Positions 1 through 8,201 of a stretch of 64,000 nt of DNA are shown piece by piece. Under the pieces are notes generated by a model. The model did no database searches, was not told the origin of the DNA, and saw only the letters and a program-made list of their open reading frames with translations. The position numbers and the translations under genes were made by a program. This stretch comes from Propioniciclava coleopterorum (GTDB lineage Bacteria > Actinomycetota > Actinomycetes > Propionibacteriales > Propionibacteriaceae), in NCBI RefSeq assembly GCF_011393335.1, contig NZ_CP049865.1:1940722-2004721 (forward strand), given 5' to 3'. Position 1 is the stretch's first letter. Each line of letters opens with the position of its first letter.

Positions 1-1
1 C

Positions 2-769
2 GTGCGGGACGCCGACGGCGTCCTCCGGGCGGTCAAGTTCTCGTTCGTCGAGGACGACAACGTCGGCGAGATCCCGACCATGAAGCTGTGGGGCGGCCGC
101 GGGGCCGCCGAGCTGGTGCGCGCGGACCCGCGCCGCGGCGTCCTGCTCCTGGAGTGGCTGGGCGAGCCGCTCGAGGAGTGGTGGGACGCCGACGAGGCGA
201 CCCGCGCCGTCGCCGCGCTGTACCGGGACCTGCATCGGCCCGCGGCGCCGCAACTGCCGGACGGGCACGCGCTGGTCCGCGGTTGGCTGCGCGACCTCGA
301 ACGGCTGGGGCGCCGCGCCCCGGCCCCGCCCCGATTCGTCGAGTGGGCGCTGCGGGCCGGCCGGGAGCTCACGGCCGCGCCCGGGTCGCACGTCATCCAC
401 GGCGACCTGCACTACCTCAACGTGCTGCGCCGCGGCGACGGCTGGGCGGCGATCGACCCGAAGGGCTACAACGCCGACCCGTGCCTGGAGGTGGTGCCGC
501 TGCTGTGGAACCGTTGGGAGGACCTGGAGGCGTCCGGGGACGTCGGCGAGGCGATCCGCGACCGGTTCTACGCCGTCGTCGACACCGCCGGCTTGGACGA
601 GCGCCGGGCCCGCGACTGGGTCGTCGTGCGGTGCATGATCAACGTCGCCTGGCAGGCGGAGCCGGGCGCCCCGGCCGGCGCGGGGCTCGACTCGGCGCAG
701 GAGTGGCTGACCCGCAACATCACCCTCGCGAGCGCCATGCAGGCCATCGAGGTGGCCGACCCCCTCTGA
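2..769 (+). CDS. APH(6)/hydroxyurea-type small-molecule phosphotransferase, 5' partial
   Basis: Kinase of the aminoglycoside/hydroxyurea phosphotransferase family (StrB-like), which transfers phosphate from ATP to a hydroxyl of an antibiotic-like small molecule in the cytosol. Seen: the Brenner motif HGDLHYLN at residues 133-140 (catalytic Asp 135) and the metal-binding DPKG at 152-155, followed by a helical C-terminus. The 255 residues visible are about 35-40 short of the family length. The N-lobe start is missing, so the gene almost certainly begins left of the window, although a GTG stands at base 2. The family is clear; the substrate cannot be told, and a housekeeping role is as likely as resistance. 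Confidence 0.8.
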   Translation: MRDADGVLRAVKFSFVEDDNVGEIPTMKLWGGRGAAELVRADPRRGVLLLEWLGEPLEEWWDADEATRAVAALYRDLHRPAAPQLPDGHALVRGWLRDLERLGRRAPAPPRFVEWALRAGRELTAAPGSHVIHGDLHYLNVLRRGDGWAAIDPKGYNADPCLEVVPLLWNRWEDLEASGDVGEAIRDRFYAVVDTAGLDERRARDWVVVRCMINVAWQAEPGAPAGAGLDSAQEWLTRNITLASAMQAIEVADPL

Positions 770-831
770 CCCCGCGCCGGGCGCCGGATCGTGCTGGTCT
801 CCCAGAGCGTCGCCCTGTGCCGAGGGCTGGG

Positions 832-2547
832 TCAGAGGGACGTCGCGGGACGCCCCTCCGGCGCCGCACCGCCCGCCGCGACCTGCGCGGACGCGTCGGC
901 GTGCGCCCGGCGGAACGCCTCACCCACCCACGCCCCGCCCGGGTAGACGTTGGCTTCGCCGACGGCGTCCACCAGCCCGGCCGCGCGGAGCCCGGCCAAC
1001 ACGTCGGGGTCCACGGCCGCGAGTTTGAGCGTGGAGCCGTGCGCGGCCAGCCGCTCGGCGTACCGGCGCAGCACGTCGGCGGCGGCCAGGTCGACGTGGG
1101 TGGTGCCGCGCAGCCGCAGGATCACGACCGACCCGACCGATCCCGGCTCGATCCGGGGCAGCAGCGACTCGAACCGCGGGGCGCTGGCGAAGAACAGCGA
1201 GCCGTGCGGCTGCAGCGCGACCACGCTGCGCGGCGGGACCACCGCGGGCGGGTCGTCCTCGCGGAGCCCGCGCTCGGCGTCCAGGTGCAGGGCGCGCAGC
1301 GTCACGCGGGTGGAGTGCTCGGCGACGTAGAGGATCAGACCCAGTCCGATGCCGGCGAGCACCGCGAACTGCAGCGGCACGAGCAGCATGAGCGCGAACG
1401 TGGCCGTCAGCACGACCGCCTGGTAGGGGCCGGCGCGCGCCACGGCGTCCGGACGCGCCCGGATCACCGCCCGGACGCCGACCACCGCCAGCAGGCCGCC
1501 GAGCGCGGGCAGCGCGGCGAACCCGACGATCCCCGACCCGAGCGCGATGGTGAGCGCCATCGTGGCGGCGGCCACGAACTGGGCCAGCCGCGTCCGGGCG
1601 CCGGCCTGCAGCAGCAGGGAGGACGCCGTCAGGGAGCCCCCCGCCGGCAGCCCCCCGAAGACGGCCGACAGCAGGTTGCCCACGCCCTGGCCGACGATGT
1701 CACGGGTGGGGCTCGCGCGGCGCCCTTCGGGCGGGGGCAGCCCCGCCGCGACGCCGGCGCCCTGCATGACGCAGACCAGCGCCAGCGACAGGGCCGGGAC
1801 GACGAGGTCGGGCGCGTCCGCCCAGGCGGGGAGGACCGGGAGCGGGAGCCCGCGGGGCAGGGCGACGAGGTCCCGCATCAGCGGCACCGACGCGCCGGCC
1901 CAGGCGTTGAGGGCGACGGCTACCGCGGAGCCGGCCGAGACGGCGAGGACGAGGCCCACGCCCGCGGCCCGCGTCCGCAGGGTCACGACGATCAGGGCGA
2001 TCGTGACCCCGGCCACCGCCAGGGACGCGGGGCGCCACGCCGCGACGTGGGCCAGCGTGTCGGCGAAGCGGGTGAGCCGGTCGGCGGCGGGGGAGGCGTA
2101 GCCGGTCAGGTGGCCGACCTGGCCCAGCACGATCTTGACGCCCACCCCGGCCAGGAAGCCGGCCATCACCGCCGTCGGGGCGAACCGCACCAGGCGCCCG
2201 ACGCGCAGGGCCGCCGCCAGCAGCAGGAACCCGCCCGTGAGCAGCCCGAGCATCGCCAGGGACGCCGCCGGATCGGGCCGGGCGGCGACGTCGGTGTCGG
2301 CCACCACCAGCGACATCGCGCTGGTGGCCTGCACCGCCAGCAGCGGCGTCCCGGTGAGCAGCGCGCCGCCGAGCAGGCCGAAGAGGTACGCGTAGAGGCC
2401 GGCGAGCGGGTTCACCCCGGCGAGGACGCCGGCGGCGAGGCCGTCCGGGACGCTGTGGACCCCCAGCACCGCCCCGGCGACCACGTCGTGGCCGAGGGTC
2501 TCGCGGGGGAGGGCGCGGCGCCGGCCGCGGTCGTCGGTGATGGCCAC
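832..2547 (-). CDS. SulP family inorganic anion transporter with C-terminal STAS domain
   Basis: Membrane transporter of the SLC26/SulP family, moving sulfate, bicarbonate or other anions. About 571 residues: an N-terminal SulP signature region (HSVPDGLAAGVLAGVNPLAG), 10-12 hydrophobic segments to about residue 390, then a cytoplasmic STAS domain at roughly 430-560. The GTG at 2547 is chosen because the transporter homology begins just after it and it lies one base past the stop of the upstream proline-rich ORF. It has no good ribosome binding site of its own, so translational coupling is likely. An ATG at 2724 would add 59 Arg/Ser-rich residues unlike the family. The anion carried is unknown. 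Confidence 0.88.
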   Translation of the reverse strand: MAITDDRGRRRALPRETLGHDVVAGAVLGVHSVPDGLAAGVLAGVNPLAGLYAYLFGLLGGALLTGTPLLAVQATSAMSLVVADTDVAARPDPAASLAMLGLLTGGFLLLAAALRVGRLVRFAPTAVMAGFLAGVGVKIVLGQVGHLTGYASPAADRLTRFADTLAHVAAWRPASLAVAGVTIALIVVTLRTRAAGVGLVLAVSAGSAVAVALNAWAGASVPLMRDLVALPRGLPLPVLPAWADAPDLVVPALSLALVCVMQGAGVAAGLPPPEGRRASPTRDIVGQGVGNLLSAVFGGLPAGGSLTASSLLLQAGARTRLAQFVAAATMALTIALGSGIVGFAALPALGGLLAVVGVRAVIRARPDAVARAGPYQAVVLTATFALMLLVPLQFAVLAGIGLGLILYVAEHSTRVTLRALHLDAERGLREDDPPAVVPPRSVVALQPHGSLFFASAPRFESLLPRIEPGSVGSVVILRLRGTTHVDLAAADVLRRYAERLAAHGSTLKLAAVDPDVLAGLRAAGLVDAVGEANVYPGGAWVGEAFRRAHADASAQVAAGGAAPEGRPATSL

Positions 2548-2548
2548 G

Positions 2549-2842
2549 TCAGCGCGGCGGCAGGGTGCCCGGCCGGAGGCCGGGACGCGGTCCGGGGAGC
2601 CGGCCGGGGCGTCCCGGGTCGGGCGGCGGCAGCGGGACAGGACGCGGGAGCGGCACCGGGTCGGGAGGCCGCAGCGGGACAGGTCGTGGGAGGGGCGCCG
2701 GGTCGGGAGGCGGCAGCGGGACACGATGCGGGAGGGGCGCCGGGTCGGCCGGGTGTCCCGGCCTTGGACCCGGGATCGGGCTCGGCATCGGGACCGGCGG
2801 CGTCGTCGCCGGGGCGCCCCGCGGGACGCGGCGTCCGTGCAT
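2549..2842 (-). CDS. Small proline-rich repeat protein upstream of SulP
   Basis: Predicted 97-residue protein, about one third proline, with three 14-residue repeats rich in PLP and PPPDP. Support: an ATG preceded five bases upstream by the strong ribosome binding site GGGAGG, and a TGA followed after one base by the SulP GTG start. No domain or signal peptide is visible. Either it is a real proline-rich tail-like protein co-translated with the transporter, or a leader ORF coupling translation. Minisatellite DNA in GC-rich genomes often stays open by chance, so confidence is moderate. Confidence 0.4.
   Translation of the reverse strand: MHGRRVPRGAPATTPPVPMPSPIPGPRPGHPADPAPLPHRVPLPPPDPAPLPRPVPLRPPDPVPLPRPVPLPPPDPGRPGRLPGPRPGLRPGTLPPR
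2616..2741. repeat. Tandem repeat, three 42-bp units
   Basis: Three consecutive 42-bp copies beginning GGGTCGGG at 2616, 2658 and 2700, with a partial fourth. The unit length is a multiple of three and falls inside the proline-rich ORF, so copy-number change would keep the frame. Units differ at several positions (for example GGCGGCAGC versus GGCCGCAGC), so the array is not freshly amplified. Confidence 0.75.
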
Positions 2843-3137
2843 GGCGTCCTCCCGGCCGATCCGTGCGCCGGGACCTCCGCCGGTGGCGGGTCGGCGACGC
2901 TCCCTCGACCCTACGCCCGCACGCTTCCGTCGGCAGCCGAATCGCGACGTCACCCCTGGTCAGAACAAGGTTGTGCGCCGCCTGGGGCCGAGCGTGCCCG
3001 GCTGATCCGTGCCCGGGCGGCGGCGCATAACCCGACCGGCCACTCCGGGACGCCTGCGTCCTGGCGGTCGGAGTCGCGGGCCGTCTCGCTGGATCGCTCC
3101 CGGGTCGACCGGCGGGCGGGCCCCGACGGTGAGCGCC

Positions 3138-3270
3138 GGGCCGATCGGAGGTGGACGAGCCCGAGGGAGCGAAAGCGACGTCAGGGCCGGCCGATCGGGG
3201 GGGGGACGAGCCCGAGGCGCGCATGCGGGACGGTCGGTGCCGGGCAGATCGGGGATGGACGCGCCGAAGG
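3138..3270. repeat. Degenerate direct repeat, three ~50-bp units
   Basis: Three diverged copies of a block built on GGGCCGATCGG-GGTGGACGAGCCCGAGG start near 3138, 3185 and 3242. They fill most of the gap between the proline-rich ORF and the gene at 3300. No coding or RNA function is evident. Confidence 0.4.
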
Positions 3271-3287
3271 GGGCGAGCCGACGCCGT

Positions 3288-3293
3288 TATCGT
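3288..3293 (+). promoter_or_regulatory. -10 element of a leaderless promoter
   Basis: TATCGT ends six bases before the ATG at 3300, which puts the transcription start at the start codon. There is no ribosome binding site before that ATG. Leaderless mRNAs of this layout are common in Actinomycetota. Confidence 0.5.
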
Positions 3294-3299
3294 CGGGGC

Positions 3300-3923
3300 A
3301 TGAGCTACGACCACTGGCTGTTCCCCGCCCCCTGGTGTGACGACCCCCGCGCCCTGGAGGCCGCACTCGAGACCGACCTTCCGGCCACACCGACGGCCGC
3401 CGCGCTGGCCGCGGAGCTGAACGCCGCCGCGGCGGCGTCCGACGAACGGCTGTTCACCGTCTCCCCGCTGGAGGCCTCCGGCGACCTGCTGGTGGTGCCG
3501 TCGCCGTTCGGCAGCGTGCAGGAGGTCCGCGACGTCCTCATCCCGCTGGCGTTCGCGGCGGGCTACGCCGTCCACGACCCGCAGCTCGCCGTTGATCTCG
3601 ACCCGCGCACCGCGACGCCGGGCGAGCTGACCACCGACGAGCAGGGGTCGTTCCCGGTCATCACGCCGGCGCTGATCGACCACCTCGTGGCGAACATGAC
3701 CATCGACGACTTCGTGATCGTCGCGACCGACGATCAGGTCTACATGCAGAGCGCCTGCCGCGAGTTCGACGCCTACCAGCTCGAGTACCGCGACGGCTCG
3801 GCGGACCGACACTTCGGCACCGAGGTCGCCACCGCCGACGAGGTCGCCGCCGCCATGCGGGGCTGGCTCGCCGGCGACGACTCCAGCTATCGCGACCTCG
3901 ACTGGGAGCAGGTCACCTTCTAG
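3300..3923 (+). CDS. Hypothetical cytosolic protein (207 aa)
   Basis: Acidic soluble protein of 207 residues without signal peptide or membrane segment; I do not recognise a family. The C-terminal half (residues 125-207) is rich in Asp and aromatic residues and ends in a W-E-Q-V-T-F tail, a look shared by some polymorphic-toxin immunity proteins, but no toxin is next to it. The start is the ATG just downstream of TATCGT; longer versions run through a repeat-rich upstream region. Its stop overlaps the convergent lacI-type gene by four bases, so no terminator fits between them. Confidence 0.65.
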   Translation: MSYDHWLFPAPWCDDPRALEAALETDLPATPTAAALAAELNAAAAASDERLFTVSPLEASGDLLVVPSPFGSVQEVRDVLIPLAFAAGYAVHDPQLAVDLDPRTATPGELTTDEQGSFPVITPALIDHLVANMTIDDFVIVATDDQVYMQSACREFDAYQLEYRDGSADRHFGTEVATADEVAAAMRGWLAGDDSSYRDLDWEQVTF

Positions 3924-4930
3924 CGCGTCGGGCGGGTGCTCTCGCGGACGAACAGCTGCCAGGTGAAGTCATGCATCGTCCCGGGCGTGCCCGCACCCGT
4001 CGCCGCCCGCACCAGCAGTTTCGCCTGGGCCTCGAAGAAGTCCCGGGGCCCGGCGGTGGTGAGGGACGGCGAACTGCTCGCGCCCGCGGGGGTGTTGCCC
4101 AGTCCGGCGACGTAGACGTCCTGGGGGACACGGAGCCCGAGGGACTGCGCCGCCTGGATGGCGGCGAGCGCCGCGTAGTCGGTGTTGCACACGATGGCGC
4201 GCGGACGATCGGGCCGGGTGAGGCAGCGCTGGGCGGTCCGGAACGCGTCGGTCCTGCTGCCGTCGTAGTCGAGCAGCCGACGAGCGCTGACCCGTCCGGC
4301 GTCAACGGCGTCGAGGTAGGCCCGCCTGCGGTCGCCCTGACGCGTGGCCTCCCCGCGCCCCAGGTAGGCGACGTCGCCGGTCAGCGTCGTGACGTGCTCC
4401 ATGACCAGCGCCGCCCCGGGACCGGCCAACGACCGGACGACGTCGAACCCGCGAGGCTCCAGGGTGTCGCTCATGGCCACGATCCGCTGACCCGCGCGGG
4501 CCATCTCGGTCAGGCGCGGGGCATCGTCGTCCTCGGGGTTGTCGATGTAGAGGAGGTCCGGCTGGACGCGGCGGGCCGTCTCGTACCAATCGCCGTCGGC
4601 CTGGATGAGCGCGGTCAGGCCGTTGGCGGACGCGACCCTGCTGATGCTCTCCTGAACGGCGAGGGCCCACGGGTCGCCGATGACCTGGAGGCTCAGCAGC
4701 AGGAGCCCGTTGGAGCCCGTGCGCATCGCCTGCGCGGCCGAGTTCGCCCGGTACCCCAGTGTCTCGGCCGCCCGCCGCACGCGCGCGGCGGTCGCCTCGG
4801 AGATCGGCACGTTCGCCCCGCGCAGCACGTAGGAGACGGTGGCGGTCGAGACGCCGGCCCGCTCCGCGACCATGCGGATGGTCGCGCGCTGAGGCGGCTT
4901 CTGCGTCGCGGGATCGGTCACGCCGATCAT
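3920..4930 (-). CDS. LacI family transcriptional regulator of the sugar ABC operon
   Basis: DNA-binding repressor of 336 residues. An N-terminal LacI helix-turn-helix (MVAERAGVSTATVSYVLRG, about residues 20-38) is followed by the hinge region and a periplasmic-binding-protein-like sensor domain ending in the usual FDxxGxxLGxxAA-type tail position. The ATG at 4930 overlaps the TGA of the upstream DUF4832 gene as ATGA; a GTG nine bases further in is the alternative. As the last gene of the SBP-permease-permease-DUF4832 operon it probably controls its own operon through the palindrome at 9500-9511. The effector is presumably the transported sugar or a breakdown product. Confidence 0.88.
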   Translation of the reverse strand: MIGVTDPATQKPPQRATIRMVAERAGVSTATVSYVLRGANVPISEATAARVRRAAETLGYRANSAAQAMRTGSNGLLLLSLQVIGDPWALAVQESISRVASANGLTALIQADGDWYETARRVQPDLLYIDNPEDDDAPRLTEMARAGQRIVAMSDTLEPRGFDVVRSLAGPGAALVMEHVTTLTGDVAYLGRGEATRQGDRRRAYLDAVDAGRVSARRLLDYDGSRTDAFRTAQRCLTRPDRPRAIVCNTDYAALAAIQAAQSLGLRVPQDVYVAGLGNTPAGASSSPSLTTAGPRDFFEAQAKLLVRAATGAGTPGTMHDFTWQLFVRESTRPTR

Positions 4931-6354
4931 TCTCCCGTGATCGCCCCCAGAACGTTGACGTCGCCGAGAAGTGTCGTCTCGGCGTTGGCCAGCGGGACCG
5001 GTATCGGGCCCTCGCCGTGCGGGTCCCGCAGCCGCACTCCCAGTCGGAGGCCGGCGAGATCCGGGAGGGCGGCGGTGTCGAACTCCGCGCTCAGGAGCAC
5101 CGGTGCCGGGGCGGAGGGGGCGTCTTCGGCCCGGCCACCGGGGCCCCACGTGCGGGGGTCGGTGTCCACCCGCTGCTCGGCCACGGCCGCGCCGTCGGCG
5201 TCCAGCAGCACGAACGACACCACCCATGGCCGCAACGGGGCGCTGAACCCGACGTTGCGCAGTTCGAGGCGCACCGTCAGGGAGCCGCCGGCCACCGCGG
5301 CGCTCCACCACCGACCCTCGAGGCGATAGCCGAGGTGATCCCGCAGGTACTCGAACCACGTCCGGACGCCGGGCAGGTCGTCGCCGTCGCGGAACCAGTC
5401 GGACGCCACCCCGAGCCCGGCGGCACCGAGTTCGGCCGATGTGACGGGGGTGCGCCGCCAGGCGGCCAGGGTGACGTGGGCGTTGTGCACGATCCCGAGC
5501 GTGTCGGTGCGCAACGTCTGGAGGCGACGTGCGGCCGCCAGGGGATCCACCGGCGCGTCCCACGGGTAGTCGTCGACGCCCTGTTCACCGTCCCAGGGCA
5601 GTTCGACGTCCATCGGCATCGTGCCGGACGCCGCGACGTAGTCGGGCCAGCCCTCCTCCTCGGGCCGGAACAGATCCATGCCGTCGTCGGACAGCGTGAA
5701 GTAGTCGTTGTGGAAGCCGATCCGAGCCCGGACCGAGGCGTCGGTGACCAGGCGGGACTTCGCGTGGTACCGCAGCTGCGTGTGAAGATCGTCCGGCAGT
5801 TCCGCCAGCAGCGCCGTGAGCACCGCGGTGGCCACCTCGGGGTCGGTGGACAACGGGTGGATGCTCGCACCCCATTCGCCCCACAGGCCGAGGAACCCCG
5901 CCTGCCACACGGTGACGATGTCGGCGAACTCCGAGACGATCGGCCCGAGTTGGTGGATGTGGGTCAGTACGTCCTCGAGCGTGTACGGCCGCCGCGGCAG
6001 GAAGCTGTGGTCGTAGGCGAAGCGCAGCACCACGCTGAACCCGCCGGCGCGGAGTTGTGCCAGGCCGGTGCGGACCTGCTCCAGCGCCTCCCCGGGGAGC
6101 GGCCCGCCCACGTAGCGGCCGAGGTAGAAGTACTGCTGGACCACGTCCGCGTCGGCGCCGTAGCGACCGCGGAGGAACTGCACAGCCCCGCCGACGTCGC
6201 GCGGGTGGTCCCGCTCGAGCGGCCACACCCCGCACAGCTCCGGCAGCCGGACGTTGAGCTCGTACCGCAGGCCCCGGTGCGGTGTGCGCAGGCGGGGCTG
6301 GTCGCGGCGGTGGCCACTCAACGGGCGCGGTGCGGCGGGGACCGCCGCGGTCAT
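4927..6354 (-). CDS. DUF4874/DUF4832 domain protein (TIM-barrel, glycosidase-like)
   Basis: 475-residue protein with an N-terminal DUF4874 region (about 25-190) followed by DUF4832 (about 195-455). The pattern QAGFLGLWGEWG near residue 160 resembles the end of a TIM-barrel strand with a candidate acid residue, so a carbohydrate-active role is likely but unproven. Many relatives are secreted; this one shows no convincing signal peptide, so a cytosolic protein acting on imported oligosaccharide is the simpler reading. It starts five bases after the stop of the upstream permease and overlaps the LacI gene by four bases, which ties it to sugar uptake. Confidence 0.75.
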   Translation of the reverse strand: MTAAVPAAPRPLSGHRRDQPRLRTPHRGLRYELNVRLPELCGVWPLERDHPRDVGGAVQFLRGRYGADADVVQQYFYLGRYVGGPLPGEALEQVRTGLAQLRAGGFSVVLRFAYDHSFLPRRPYTLEDVLTHIHQLGPIVSEFADIVTVWQAGFLGLWGEWGASIHPLSTDPEVATAVLTALLAELPDDLHTQLRYHAKSRLVTDASVRARIGFHNDYFTLSDDGMDLFRPEEEGWPDYVAASGTMPMDVELPWDGEQGVDDYPWDAPVDPLAAARRLQTLRTDTLGIVHNAHVTLAAWRRTPVTSAELGAAGLGVASDWFRDGDDLPGVRTWFEYLRDHLGYRLEGRWWSAAVAGGSLTVRLELRNVGFSAPLRPWVVSFVLLDADGAAVAEQRVDTDPRTWGPGGRAEDAPSAPAPVLLSAEFDTAALPDLAGLRLGVRLRDPHGEGPIPVPLANAETTLLGDVNVLGAITGE

Positions 6355-6358
6355 GTCA

Positions 6359-7228
6359 TCACCCCTTGCTTCCGCTGAAGGCGATCCCTGCGATGAACTG
6401 CTTCTGCAGGAACAGGAACACCACGATCATGGGGATCGTCGCCATGAGCGAACCAGCCATGAGCGTCGGGTAGTCGGTGAAGTTCAGGCCGAGCATCTGG
6501 CTCAACCCGACCGACAACGGCATCCGCTCCTGGGTGCTGGTGACGATCAGGGGCCACAGCATCGCGTTCCAGGCGCCCAGCACCGAGAACACCGTGAGGG
6601 CGATCACGCCCGACTTCGCCAGCGGCAGCATCACCTTGAAGAAGATCTGGAACTGGTTGGCGCCGTCCAGGCGGGCCGCCTCCTCCAGCTCGGCGGGCAG
6701 GCTCATGAAGAACTGACGCATCAGGAAGGTGCCGAAGGCCGAGAAGAGGCCGGGGAGGATGATGCCCGGGACGCTGTCCAGCCAGCCGATCGCCTGGATG
6801 ATCTCGTACTGGGGAAGCAGGAAGAGCTGCCCCGGCACCATCAGCACCGACAGCACCAGGATGAACAGCGCCCCCCGCCCGACGAAATGCATGCGGGCGA
6901 ACGCGTAGCCGGCCATGGTGCACAGCACCACGTGGCCCGCCGTGGTGACGACCGTGATGACCAGGCTGTTGATCGCCATGTCCAGGAACGGCATCGACGT
7001 GAGGACCTTGCCGAAGTTGGTGAAGACCCAGGGGTCGGGGACCCACTGGGGCGGAACGGCGGTCGCGCCGGCGAAGTTCTTCAGCGACGAGAGCACCTGC
7101 CAGATGAACGGGAAGGTCATGGCGATGGCGCCGATGATGAGCACGACGTGCACCACGATCGGCTGGCGGCGCGGGCGGCGTCCGGTGGGGGATTCGGCGG
7201 CGGCCGCGACGGTGCGTGTCTCACTCAT
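6359..7228 (-). CDS. Carbohydrate ABC transporter permease, MalG type
   Basis: Inner-membrane subunit of a CUT1 sugar importer, 289 residues with six predicted membrane helices. The EAA loop is intact (EAARLDGANQFQIFFKVMLP, about residue 185), the docking site for the ATPase. Its start overlaps the upstream permease by eight bases. No ATPase gene is in this operon, as is usual for CUT1 systems of Actinomycetota, which share an MsiK-like ATPase encoded elsewhere. Confidence 0.92.
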   Translation of the reverse strand: MSETRTVAAAAESPTGRRPRRQPIVVHVVLIIGAIAMTFPFIWQVLSSLKNFAGATAVPPQWVPDPWVFTNFGKVLTSMPFLDMAINSLVITVVTTAGHVVLCTMAGYAFARMHFVGRGALFILVLSVLMVPGQLFLLPQYEIIQAIGWLDSVPGIILPGLFSAFGTFLMRQFFMSLPAELEEAARLDGANQFQIFFKVMLPLAKSGVIALTVFSVLGAWNAMLWPLIVTSTQERMPLSVGLSQMLGLNFTDYPTLMAGSLMATIPMIVVFLFLQKQFIAGIAFSGSKG

Positions 7229-8198
7229 AGTGCACCCACTTCTTCTGCAACGAGAACTGAATGATGGTGAGGGCGAGGATGATCACCAGCAGCACGAAGG
7301 CGATCGCCGCGGCGGCACCCTGGTTGTGCTTGAGGAACCCCGTCTCGTAGAAGAGGAAGACGATCGTCTTCGCATGGGGGAGGGCGGCGCTGTCCGGTCC
7401 GATCATCACGTACACCAGGTCGAACACCTGCAGGGCCCCGATGACGGACAGCACGGTGATGAAGAACACGCTGGGGGAGATCATGGGGACCGTGACCGAC
7501 AGGAATCGGCGGACGGGCCCGGCGCCGTCCATCTCCGCGGCCTCGTACAGCGAGGGAGGGACGCCCTGCAGTGCGGCCATGAAGATGACGATGTTCGACC
7601 CCAGGCTGCTCCAGATGCCGACGATCGCGACCGACAACAGGACGGTGCCGGGGTTGTTGAGCCACGAGGTGCCCTGGACGCCGACCATGCCCAGCAGTTG
7701 GTTCAGGATCCCGTAGTCGCCGTTGTAGATCATCTTCCACACGAGCGCGATGGCCGCCGGCATCGTGACCACCGGCAGGAAGTAGAGCACGCGGTAGACG
7801 CTGCGTCCCTTGAGGCCGGGCGTGTTCAGCAGCGCGGCGATCACGAGGGCCAGGGGGATCCCGACGAGCGAGAAGACGGTGTAGATCGCCGTGTTGAGCA
7901 GCGCCTGGGGCAGTTCGGGGTCGGAGAACAACTCGCCGTAGTTCGCCAGCCCGACCCAGGTGGAACCGCCGAAGGCGCCCGTCTCGGTGAACGAGAGGTA
8001 AAGGGTCCGGAAGATCGGCCAGATGAAGAAGATCACCAGGCCCAGGATCAGGGGGCCGAGGAACAGCGTCGGCCACAGGAACGTCGAACTGCCCGGAGGG
8101 AGGGACACGTCCGCCCTGCCTCCCCCGCGCCGGTGGGAGCGACTCGGGGCGGGGGCGTCCGGTACGACCACGGGGGGTGCCGCGACTGGGAGGGACAT
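7221..8198 (-). CDS. Carbohydrate ABC transporter permease, MalF type
   Basis: Partner permease of 325 residues. A proline- and arginine-rich cytosolic N-terminus of about 40 residues precedes six membrane helices and the EAA loop (EAAEMDGAGPVRRFLSVTVP). It lies three bases after the SBP stop and overlaps the MalG-type gene by eight bases, so the two membrane subunits are made together. Length and topology are normal for the family. Confidence 0.92.
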   Translation of the reverse strand: MSLPVAAPPVVVPDAPAPSRSHRRGGGRADVSLPPGSSTFLWPTLFLGPLILGLVIFFIWPIFRTLYLSFTETGAFGGSTWVGLANYGELFSDPELPQALLNTAIYTVFSLVGIPLALVIAALLNTPGLKGRSVYRVLYFLPVVTMPAAIALVWKMIYNGDYGILNQLLGMVGVQGTSWLNNPGTVLLSVAIVGIWSSLGSNIVIFMAALQGVPPSLYEAAEMDGAGPVRRFLSVTVPMISPSVFFITVLSVIGALQVFDLVYVMIGPDSAALPHAKTIVFLFYETGFLKHNQGAAAAIAFVLLVIILALTIIQFSLQKKWVHYE

Positions 8199-8201
8199 GG
8201 C

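Noticed and set aside
88-3030. Very long Arg/Gly/Pro-rich frames opposite or over known genes (also 10 kb, 18-21 kb, 31-35 kb)
   Set aside because: They are shadows of real genes in high-GC DNA with nonsense composition and no domains.
3300-3923. Immunity protein of a toxin pair
   Set aside because: Only a loose compositional look; no toxin gene is adjacent.
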